In this document: piece by piece, positions 1 through 5,517 of the stretch
How the letters are laid out: every line of letters starts with the position of its first letter
How positions within the stretch are numbered: the stretch's first letter is position 1
NCBI GenBank assembly: GCA_900555515.1
Contig: USLO01000117.1
Coordinates: forward strand, 1-5,630
Source: an uncultured Collinsella sp.
GTDB taxonomy: Bacteria; Actinomycetota; Coriobacteriia; Coriobacteriales; Coriobacteriaceae
Length of the DNA stretch: 5,630 bases
Reading direction: 5' to 3'
Translations under genes and position numbers: made by a program
The notes under the pieces: model-generated
The model's database searches: none
Told to the model about the DNA's origin: nothing
What the model saw: the letters and a program-made list of their open reading frames with translations, nothing else

Positions 1-696
1 ATCTTCGCCGGCGACCTGTACAAGATGTACCAGCGCTTTTGCGAGTCGCGTGGCTGGAAGACCACCGTGCTCGATTCCAGCCCCAGCGAGGCCGGCGGCT
101 TTAAGTCCATCGAGTTCAAGGTCGAGGGCGACCGCGTCTACTCCGTCATGAAGTTCGAGTCCGGCGTGCACCGTGTCCAGCGCGTTCCCAAGACTGAGTC
201 TCAGGGCCGCATCCAGACCTCCACGGCAACCGTCGCAGTGCTTCCCGAGGCCGAGGAGATTGACGTCCAGATCAACCAGTCCGACCTGCGTATCGACACT
301 TACTGCGCTTCGGGCCCTGGCGGTCAGTGCGTTAACACCACCTACTCCGCCGTGCGTATCACTCACCTGCCCACCAACACCGTGGTGCAGTCGCAGGAGC
401 AGCGCTCCCAGATCCAGAACCGCGAGGTCTGCATGCAGATGCTGCGTGCCCGTCTGTACGAGATGGAACTCGAGAAGCAGCAGGCCGAGCTCGGCGCCGA
501 GCGCCAGAGCCAGATCGGCCACGGCAACCGTTCCGAGAAGATCCGTACCTACAACCAGCCCCAGGACCGCGTGACCGACCACCGCATCGGTTTCAACTCC
601 ACCTACAACGGCGTCCTTCTGGGCGACCAGCTCGGCACCGTGATCGAGGCGCTCGCCGCCGCCGAGCGAGCCGAGAAGCTGGCACAGGCCGTGTAG
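1..696 (+). CDS. prfA: Peptide chain release factor 1 (RF1), 3' part; 5' end outside window
   Basis: Class I release factor: it recognises UAA/UAG in the ribosomal A site and triggers hydrolysis of peptidyl-tRNA in the cytoplasm. The frame is open from base 1 and gives 231 residues; RF1 is usually about 355-360, so roughly 125 N-terminal residues are missing. An HRVQRVPKTESQGR block (bases about 169-210) carries the stop-codon-reading PxT motif as Pro-Lys-Thr (187-195). This marks RF1 rather than RF2, which has SPF. The catalytic GGQ lies at 319-327 in the context GPGGQCVNTT. The C-terminal RTYNxPQxRVTDHRIG block is also present. The residue after GGQ is Cys, where His or Ser is what I recall from other RF1s. 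The gene ends with TAG at 694-696 and is followed by hairpins and a terminator. The PrmC methyltransferase gene that often accompanies prfA is not immediately downstream; it could lie upstream or elsewhere. Identification is very secure. Confidence 0.97.
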   Translation: MFAGDLYKMYQRFCESRGWKTTVLDSSPSEAGGFKSIEFKVEGDRVYSVMKFESGVHRVQRVPKTESQGRIQTSTATVAVLPEAEEIDVQINQSDLRIDTYCASGPGGQCVNTTYSAVRITHLPTNTVVQSQEQRSQIQNREVCMQMLRARLYEMELEKQQAELGAERQSQIGHGNRSEKIRTYNQPQDRVTDHRIGFNSTYNGVLLGDQLGTVIEALAAAERAEKLAQAV

Positions 697-723
697 GTTA
701 CGCGGTTTTACAAACCGCGTAAC
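697..723 (+). repeat. Perfect 12-bp hairpin just after the prfA stop, no U-run
   Basis: GTTACGCGGTTT (697-708) pairs perfectly with AAACCGCGTAAC (712-723) around a three-base TAC loop. It begins one base after the prfA TAG. The following bases (GACTCGACGC) contain no T-run, so it is not a classical intrinsic terminator. It may protect the mRNA 3' end or act with the true terminator about 45 bases downstream. Confidence 0.75.
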
Positions 724-743
724 GACTCGACGCTGCGCGCCGC

Positions 744-829
744 CCAGAGCGACAATTTGTCATTCAAAAGGCAAGGCATGACCAGAAGGTCTATGCCTTG
801 CCTTTTTCATGCCAACTTGTTCGCTCTGG
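744..829. repeat. Long inverted-repeat arms enclosing the prfA terminator
   Basis: CCAGAGCGACAA (744-755) is the reverse complement of TTGTTCGCTCTGG (817-829) apart from one extra T. The 14-bp terminator stem sits between these arms, giving a nested structure of about 86 bases. A small palindrome, GACAATTTGTC (751-761), overlaps the left arm. An intrinsic terminator does not need such outer arms, so this may be a dispersed palindromic repeat. No clear target-site duplication is visible. Confidence 0.65.
766..807 (+). terminator. Intrinsic terminator downstream of prfA
   Basis: AAAAGGCAAGGCAT (766-779) pairs perfectly over 14 bp with ATGCCTTGCCTTTT (793-806), and the T-run extends to 807. Inside, ACC (781-783) can pair with GGT (788-790) around an AGAA loop. 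The A-run on the left arm means it could also terminate transcription arriving on the minus strand. It separates prfA from the ABC exporter genes. Confidence 0.88.
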
Positions 830-846
830 ATGGCGCTCGCTGACCG

Positions 847-868
847 CGCCTAAACATAGGCGGTTTTT
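847..868 (+). terminator. Weak terminator-like hairpin with a T5 run upstream of the exporter
   Basis: CGCCTA (847-852) pairs with TAGGCG (857-862) around an AACA loop, followed by G and five Ts (864-868). The stem is short. It could be a backup terminator for prfA or, if transcription of the exporter starts upstream of it, an attenuator. A competing hairpin, GCGGT (860-864) with ACCGC (869-873), overlaps it, so the two cannot form together. Confidence 0.35.
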
Positions 869-894
869 ACCGCTATCCAAGATTCTTCTGTAAC
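866..894 (+). promoter_or_regulatory. Weak promoter candidate for the ABC exporter operon
   Basis: TTTACC (866-871) and TGTAAC (889-894) are separated by 17 bases, each matching the sigma-70-type consensus at four of six positions. A second possible -10, TACTAT (925-930), has no good -35 at the right distance. The operon needs a promoter after the 766-807 terminator and this AT-richer stretch is the likely place, but the exact boxes are uncertain. Confidence 0.25.
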
Positions 895-926
895 GAGTTG
901 CTTACGCATCTCTAGGGTTCTCCGTA

Positions 927-961
927 CTATCATGAATCAGATTGAAGAGAGATGATGATAG
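927..961. repeat. Inverted repeat in the exporter leader (operator or RNA hairpin)
   Basis: CTATCAT (927-933) is the reverse complement of ATGATAG (955-961), with 21 bases between. A second small palindrome, AATCAGATT (935-943), lies inside. The right arm runs into the ribosome binding site of the first exporter gene (AGGGAG, 960-965). It could be a repressor operator or an mRNA hairpin affecting translation; no regulator gene lies in the window. Confidence 0.35.
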
Positions 962-978
962 GGAGCGCCTTTTTATGA
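932..978 (+). promoter_or_regulatory. Two chained leader mini-ORFs overlapping the exporter start
   Basis: ATG at 932 opens a 7-codon ORF (MNQIEER) ending with TGA at 953-955. That stop overlaps the ATG at 952 as ATGA. The second ORF (MMIGSAFL) ends with TGA at 976-978, which overlaps the exporter's ATG at 975, again as ATGA. If translated, they would form a termination-reinitiation chain or a leader-peptide control element. No good ribosome binding site precedes the first; a purine stretch (GAAGAGAG, 944-951) directly abuts the second. Chance is a real alternative. Confidence 0.3.
960..965 (+). promoter_or_regulatory. Ribosome binding site that sets the first exporter start
   Basis: AGGGAG lies nine bases before ATG 975. 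This favours ATG 975 over the in-frame TTG at 942, which has no Shine-Dalgarno sequence upstream. Confidence 0.6.
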
Positions 979-2849
979 TTGAGCTGCTCAGGCGTTTTGG
1001 TGGTAAGTTTCGCCGGTATATGGTGATTGGTCCTGCGTGCAAGCTGATTGAAGTGATCTTTGACCTGCTTACGCCGCTCGTGATTGCCCGGATGATTGAT
1101 AAAGGTATCGGTGCGCACGACGTGAGTGCCGTCGTCCACTACGGCATGGTGCTCGCCGCCATGGCCGTGATCGGCATCTCGTTTACGCTCGTCTGCCAAA
1201 AGATGGCGGCGCTGACCTCGCAGGGCATGGGTACTGACATTCGCGGCGCACTCTACCAGCACATCAACAAGCTGAGCTATGCTGAGCTCGATCGCTTTGG
1301 CACGCCGTCGCTCATCACGCGCATTACCAACGACGTCAACCAGGTGCAGCTCGCCGTGGCGCTGGGCGTGCGTATGCTCATCCGCTGGCCTTTCCTGGCG
1401 GTGGGCTCCATGGTCGCGGCCCTTGCCATCGACCTTAAGCTCGGCATTATCTTTTTGATTTGCACGCCCGCCATCGGCTTGGTGTTTTGGTTTGTCATGG
1501 CGCGCTGCATTCCGTATTACAAGCAGCTGCAGGCAAAGCTCGATCGCATCGCGCTCATTTGCCGCGAGGGGCTTTCGGGCGCCCGCGTGGTCCGGGCGTT
1601 TGTGCGCGAGGGTCACGAACGTGAGCGTTTTGCCCAGGCGGCCGATGACCAGGCGCGTGTCGCAATCGCGGTGGGCAAGCTCTCGTCGATCCTCAACCCC
1701 GTCACGTTTTTGGTGATGAACCTGGGCGTGTGCGCCATCCTGTGGGTGGGCGGCATCCAAGTCAACGTGGGCGAGCTCACGCAGGGCCAGGTCATGGCGT
1801 TCGTCAACTACATGACGCAGACCCTGACCTCCATCGTGTATGTCGCCAACCTGGTCGTGGTCTTTACCAAGGCGAGCGCCAGTGCGTCGCGTCTCAACGA
1901 GGTGCTCAATTGCGTGCCGAGCATTACCGACGAGGGCAACCAGCCGGTTGAGCTGCCCGAGCCGAGCACACTGGCGGGTGGCGCTGTTCCGGTTCCCGCG
2001 CTGAGCTTGAGCCATGCGGGCTTTTCGTTTGGCGCGGGCGCCGCCAACGCCGTCAATGACGTGACCCTGGAGCTGCCGCTGGGCAAAACGCTCGGCATTA
2101 TCGGCGGCACGGGCAGCGGTAAGTCGACGCTCGTCTCACTCATCCCGCGCCTGTACGACACGGGCGTCGGCAGCGTGAGCGTAATGGGTGCCGACGTGCG
2201 CGCCTGGCCGCTCGACCAGCTGCGTCATGTGGTTGCGACTGTTCCGCAGCGCGCGTCGCTCGTGAGCGGCACGATCCGCAGCAACCTAACCTGGCGCGAC
2301 GAGTCGGCAACCGATGAGGAGCTGTGGGCGGCGCTCGATATAGCGCAGGCCAGCGAGTTCGTGCGCAACAAGCCGCAGGGGCTCGACGCCCCGGTCGAGG
2401 CGGGCGGCAAGAACTTCAGCGGTGGCCAGCGCCAGCGCCTGACCATTGCGCGTGCCCTGGTGGGCTCGCCGCAAATTCTGATCATGGACGACTCCGCCTC
2501 GGCGCTCGACTTTAAGACCGATGCGGCGCTTCGCCACGCCATCCGCGAGCGCAGCGCACGCGGTGCCGCCGCGGGCGGGCTCCCGCTGACCACGGTGATC
2601 GTGAGCCAGCGCGTCTCGACCGTGCGCGATGCCGACATGATCTGCGTGCTCGACCACGGCTCGGTCGCGGGCCTGGGTACGCACGACGAGCTGTACGCAA
2701 GCTGCCAACTCTATCGCGAGATTTGCCAGTCGCAGCTTCGTCGCGAGGAACTCGAGGGTCAGCAGGGGAGCGCGACGCCCGCGTCCGTCCCAAGTCCCGC
2801 GTCCGCCCCGGCTGCCCCGGCATCCACTTGCGCAAAGGAGGGCTGCTAA
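975..2849 (+). CDS. ABC exporter half-transporter, degenerate-site subunit (permease + ATPase)
   Basis: A 624-residue fused membrane/ATPase protein of the MdlB/BmrC/LmrC type, expected in the cytoplasmic membrane and likely to export drugs, lipids or peptides; the substrate cannot be read from sequence. Six membrane segments are predicted near residues 16-40, 53-76, 130-151, 156-176, 242-261 and 273-297. The ATPase spans about 345-590: Walker A GGTGSGKST 377-385 (Lys383), Q-loop Gln425, canonical signature SGGQ 482-485, Walker B ending MDD with Asp506 where the catalytic Glu belongs, and SQR with Gln545 where the switch His belongs. These changes mark the degenerate-site subunit of heterodimeric exporters. 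The last ~35 residues are a low-complexity Ala/Pro/Ser tail ending in AKEGC. ATG 975 is chosen for its AGGGAG site; TTG 942 would add 11 charged residues. Its stop abuts the next gene, its probable partner. Confidence 0.93.
   Translation: MIELLRRFGGKFRRYMVIGPACKLIEVIFDLLTPLVIARMIDKGIGAHDVSAVVHYGMVLAAMAVIGISFTLVCQKMAALTSQGMGTDIRGALYQHINKLSYAELDRFGTPSLITRITNDVNQVQLAVALGVRMLIRWPFLAVGSMVAALAIDLKLGIIFLICTPAIGLVFWFVMARCIPYYKQLQAKLDRIALICREGLSGARVVRAFVREGHERERFAQAADDQARVAIAVGKLSSILNPVTFLVMNLGVCAILWVGGIQVNVGELTQGQVMAFVNYMTQTLTSIVYVANLVVVFTKASASASRLNEVLNCVPSITDEGNQPVELPEPSTLAGGAVPVPALSLSHAGFSFGAGAANAVNDVTLELPLGKTLGIIGGTGSGKSTLVSLIPRLYDTGVGSVSVMGADVRAWPLDQLRHVVATVPQRASLVSGTIRSNLTWRDESATDEELWAALDIAQASEFVRNKPQGLDAPVEAGGKNFSGGQRQRLTIARALVGSPQILIMDDSASALDFKTDAALRHAIRERSARGAAAGGLPLTTVIVSQRVSTVRDADMICVLDHGSVAGLGTHDELYASCQLYREICQSQLRREELEGQQGSATPASVPSPASAPAAPASTCAKEGC
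2834..2841 (+). promoter_or_regulatory. Strong Shine-Dalgarno for the second exporter gene, inside the first
   Basis: AAAGGAGG lies eight bases before ATG 2850 and within the last codons of the upstream gene (those for Ala-Lys-Glu-Gly). With the direct TAA-ATG junction at 2847-2852, this points to coupled translation of the two subunits in near-equal amounts. Confidence 0.85.
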
Positions 2850-4709
2850 ATGAATCCGTATACTTCTTCCGGTTCGGTCGCCACGATGACGGCCAACGTG
2901 TCCGGCAACGATAACCTCAACGACCTGGGCGACGGTCCGCGCCAGCCCGGCGACCCCGAGCGTTACCCCGTAGGCGCGGTAACTCGCCGTCTGCTGGGCT
3001 ACGTCCGTCCGCATCGCATTTCGTTTACGGCGTCGTTTGTGAGCGCCGCCATCTCGGTGGTCTTGCAACTCTATACGCCCATCCTCATCGGCGAGGGCAT
3101 CGACCTCATCGTTGCCGCCGGGCAGGTGGACTTCGGGTCGCTGCTGCCGCTCGTTACCAAGCTCGCAATCGTCGTGGTGGGCGCGGCAGCCTTCCAGTGG
3201 CTGCAGGGCTACTGCGTCAACCGTCTATCCTACGAAACGGTGCGTGACATGCGCGTGGAGGCGAGCGACAAGCTCAGCCGCATGCCGCTCAGCTTTATCG
3301 ACGGCCATGCCCACGGCGACCTCATGAGCCGCGTGGTCAACGATGTCGACCAGGTGGGCGATGGCCTGCTGCAGGGCTTTACGCAGCTCTTTACCGGCGT
3401 CATCACCATCGTGGGCACGCTCGCGTTTATGCTCTCCATCAACCTGACCATGACGCTCGTGGTGGTGCTCGTCACGCCGCTTTCCATCTTTGCGGCCGGT
3501 GCCATCGCCAAGCTTTCCAACAAGAGCTTTACGGCCCAGCAGCGCATCCAGGGCCAGCTCGGTGGTCATATCGAGGAGTATGTGGGTGAGCAAAAGCTCG
3601 TGGACGCCTTCGCCTACGGCCCGCACGCTCAACAGCGCTTTGATGCCCTTAACGTCGAGCTCTATACGGCGGGCGAGCGCGCGCAGTTTATGGGTTCGCT
3701 TTCTAACCCCGGCACGCGCTTTATCAATAACATCATCTACGCCGTGGTTGCCGTGATCGGCTGCGTGGGTGTGATCACGGGCGTGCCCGCGGCGCTCACG
3801 GTGGGCGGCGTGCAGATCTTCCTGTCCTACGCCAACCAGTACACTAAGCCGTTCAACGAGGTCACGAACGTCATCACGCAAATCCAGACGGCGTATGCCT
3901 CGGCGCGTCGCATGTTCGCGTTGCTCGATGCGCACGAGCAGGAGCCCGACGCTGCGGATGCCATTGAGCTCGCCGCCCCGAAGGGCGAGGTTTCGTTTGA
4001 GCATGTGGACTTTAGCTATGTGCCCGACCGCAAACTGCTGCAGGATATCTGCATTGACGCCAAACCCGGTATGCGCTATGCCCTCGTCGGTCCCACGGGC
4101 TGCGGCAAGACGACGCTCATCAACCTGCTGCTGCGCTTTTACGATATCGATGCTGGGCGCATCGTGGTCGATGGTCGCTCCTCGCGTGACTACACGCGTG
4201 CGAGCCTGCGCCGCGCCTTTGGCATGGTGCTGCAGGACACCTGGCTGTTCGAGGGCACGGTAGCCGAAAACATTGCCTACGGTTGCCCCGATGCCACGCG
4301 CGAGCAGATTGTCGAGGCCGCCAAGCGCGCGCATGCGCATAAGTTTATCGTGCAGCTGCCAGGCGGCTACGATACGGTGATCGGCGAGGACGGCGGCACG
4401 TTTAGCCAGGGTCAAAAACAGCTGCTGTGCATCGCGCGCGTCATGCTCACCGATCCGGCGATTCTGCTGCTGGACGAGGCAACGTCGAGCATCGATACGC
4501 GTACCGAGCTGCAGGTGCAGGCGGCATTCGACGAGCTCATGGCTGGCCGCACGAGCTTTGTCGTAGCACACCGCCTGTCGACGATTCGCAACGCCGATTG
4601 CATCCTGGTCATGCGCGATGGCGAGATTATCGAGCGCGGCACGCACGATGAGCTGCTCGCGGCAGGCGGCTTCTACGCCGAACTCTACCGCAGCCAGTTC
4701 GCCCAGTGA
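2850..4709 (+). CDS. ABC exporter half-transporter, catalytic subunit (permease + ATPase)
   Basis: A 619-residue partner half-transporter of the BmrD/LmrD type. A hydrophilic N-terminal extension of about 40 residues, rich in Asn, Asp and Gly, precedes the membrane domain; segments are predicted near 57-80, 98-120, 176-195, 199-220, 288-310 and 320-345. The ATPase shows Walker A GPTGCGKTT 414-422 (Lys420), Q-loop Gln462, signature FSQGQ with SQGQ at 519-522, Walker B LLLDE with catalytic Glu543, D-loop SSID, and switch His574 in AHRLSTIRNAD. Catalytic residues are complete but the signature is SQGQ rather than SGGQ. Known heterodimers pair the degenerate Walker B of one subunit with the altered signature of the other, so this fits the upstream protein exactly: one weak site and one competent site. 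ATG 2850 follows the previous stop directly with AAAGGAGG eight bases before. The gene ends at TGA 4707-4709. Substrate unknown. Confidence 0.94.
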   Translation: MNPYTSSGSVATMTANVSGNDNLNDLGDGPRQPGDPERYPVGAVTRRLLGYVRPHRISFTASFVSAAISVVLQLYTPILIGEGIDLIVAAGQVDFGSLLPLVTKLAIVVVGAAAFQWLQGYCVNRLSYETVRDMRVEASDKLSRMPLSFIDGHAHGDLMSRVVNDVDQVGDGLLQGFTQLFTGVITIVGTLAFMLSINLTMTLVVVLVTPLSIFAAGAIAKLSNKSFTAQQRIQGQLGGHIEEYVGEQKLVDAFAYGPHAQQRFDALNVELYTAGERAQFMGSLSNPGTRFINNIIYAVVAVIGCVGVITGVPAALTVGGVQIFLSYANQYTKPFNEVTNVITQIQTAYASARRMFALLDAHEQEPDAADAIELAAPKGEVSFEHVDFSYVPDRKLLQDICIDAKPGMRYALVGPTGCGKTTLINLLLRFYDIDAGRIVVDGRSSRDYTRASLRRAFGMVLQDTWLFEGTVAENIAYGCPDATREQIVEAAKRAHAHKFIVQLPGGYDTVIGEDGGTFSQGQKQLLCIARVMLTDPAILLLDEATSSIDTRTELQVQAAFDELMAGRTSFVVAHRLSTIRNADCILVMRDGEIIERGTHDELLAAGGFYAELYRSQFAQ

Positions 4710-4712
4710 GCA

Positions 4713-4753
4713 AGACGTGGGGCAAATGAACTAGGTTTGTTTGCCCCACGTCT
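4713..4753. terminator. 14-bp hairpin after the exporter operon, lacking a U-run
   Basis: AGACGTGGGGCAAA (4713-4726) pairs perfectly with TTTGCCCCACGTCT (4740-4753) around a 13-base loop, three bases after the exporter stop. The stem is strong and GC-rich, but the following CAACTATTT is only weakly T-rich, so termination efficiency is uncertain. A second TTTTGCCCCC (4783-4792) could compete for the left arm. It is probably the operon's 3' end or an mRNA-stabilising structure. Confidence 0.6.
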
Positions 4754-4829
4754 CAACTATTTAGGGGCTTACACCGCGGACGTTTTGCCCCCATCGGTGT
4801 CGCCCATGTCGCCAATCGACAGACGGTGG

Positions 4830-4857
4830 TTTACATCTGTCACGTAAGTACTAAGAT
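4830..4857 (+). promoter_or_regulatory. Promoter candidate for the flavodoxin gene
   Basis: TTTACA (4830-4835, five of six matches to TTGACA) is followed after 16 bases by TAAGAT (4852-4857, four of six matches to TATAAT). The area is AT-rich against a GC-rich background and lies about 50 bases before the likely start codon. It suggests that the flavodoxin gene has its own transcript. Confidence 0.5.
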
Positions 4858-4909
4858 ATTCATCTAATAAATTGCATTAGTGGCTTTGGTTTTGGGGGAA
4901 ACGAGCAAC

Positions 4910-5467
4910 GTGACTATGACATGCTCTTTGGTGGTCAACAGCAAGAGCGGTAATACCAGGATGGTTTCGGGCGCAATCAAGCGTGCCCTACAGGCTGCAG
5001 GCGTCGAGTTTATTCACGCTGCCGCGTTGAGCGACGATGCGGACGCAGATCAGGTTGCGCGCGAGGCGCAGGGTGCCTGCGCTGCCGATACGGTGCTCGT
5101 TGGCTTTTGGTGCGACAAGGGCGCATGCACGCCTTCGGTCGCGGCGTTGCTCTCCGCCTTGCACGGCAAGCGCGTCTTTCTGTTTGGTACCTGCGGTTTT
5201 GGTGCCGATCAGAGCTATTACCAGCAGATTATTGATCGCGTAACTTCCAATTTGGCTGGGGATGCCGAGCTTGCGGGCTGGGCGATGTGCCAGGGCAAGA
5301 TGGGTCCCGCGGTCAAGCAGCGCTACGAGGCCATGCTCGAGCAAGATCCCGACAACGCCCGCGCTAAGTTGCTGCTCGATAACTGGGTCGCCGCAAAGGA
5401 TCACCCCACCAAGGAAGATCTGGACAACATGGCTGCAGCCGCCAAAAAGGCCGTGCTGGGGGAGTAG
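4910..5467 (+). CDS. Flavodoxin-family protein (BilS-like)
   Basis: A 185-residue soluble alpha/beta flavoprotein, probably binding FMN and moving electrons to a partner enzyme. The N-terminal strand MTCSLVVNS runs into SKSGNT (residues 11-16), the flavodoxin phosphate-binding loop. Further blocks, VGFWCDKG (64-71), LFGTCGFG (91-98) and MCQGKMGP (126-133), followed by a helical tail with HPTKEDL (165-171), match the flavodoxin group that includes BilS, partner of bilirubin reductase BilR. No BilR or BilQ gene is present, so a bilirubin role is not supported here. Cys68, Cys73, Cys95 and Cys127 all lie in or near the predicted flavin-side loops. The start is uncertain: GTG 4910 has GGGGGAA (4894-4900) nine bases upstream; ATG 4916 is a better codon with worse spacing; GTG 4880 has no ribosome binding site. 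It ends at TAG 5465-5467, before a nested terminator. Confidence 0.88.
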   Translation: MTMTCSLVVNSKSGNTRMVSGAIKRALQAAGVEFIHAAALSDDADADQVAREAQGACAADTVLVGFWCDKGACTPSVAALLSALHGKRVFLFGTCGFGADQSYYQQIIDRVTSNLAGDAELAGWAMCQGKMGPAVKQRYEAMLEQDPDNARAKLLLDNWVAAKDHPTKEDLDNMAAAAKKAVLGE

Positions 5468-5517
5468 CTCCCATCGCTGACGGCGGTCGGTCCATCTTTC
5501 TAAATGAAACGTCCTCC

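Noticed and set aside
173..574. 133-codon + strand frame inside prfA in another phase
   Set aside because: Arg/Ser/Pro-rich translation typical of an off-frame reading of a GC-rich gene, fully inside a conserved RF1 domain.
942..974. TTG 942 as the start of the first exporter protein
   Set aside because: No Shine-Dalgarno precedes it and it adds only charged residues (MKRDDDRERLF) before the usual family start. ATG 975 has AGGGAG nine bases upstream.
930..2015. 361-codon open frame on the minus strand opposite the first exporter gene
   Set aside because: It is a shadow of a GC-rich gene. The translation is rich in His, Arg, Asp and Gln with no recognisable domain, while the opposite strand encodes a textbook ABC membrane domain.
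2286..3068. 260-codon minus-strand frame spanning the junction of the two exporter genes
   Set aside because: It overlaps two well-supported + strand genes and has no domain, ribosome binding site or independent support.
3225..4646. 473-codon open frame on the minus strand opposite the second exporter gene
   Set aside because: Same shadow effect. Composition is dominated by Arg, His, Ala and Asp without motifs, and it mirrors the third-position bias of the real + strand gene.
4840..4863. Minus-strand mini-ORF MNILVLT, resembling the start of an FMN-reductase-type protein
   Set aside because: Only seven codons before a stop, no ribosome binding site, and no continuation in another frame. The resemblance is probably chance.
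4880..4909. GTG 4880 as the start of the flavodoxin
   Set aside because: No ribosome binding site upstream, it lies close to the predicted transcription start, and it would place extra residues before the first flavodoxin strand.
4910..5467. Bilirubin-reducing bil operon
   Set aside because: Only a BilS-like flavodoxin is visible. Neither a BilR-type reductase nor a regulator lies in the window, and the gene appears to be transcribed alone.
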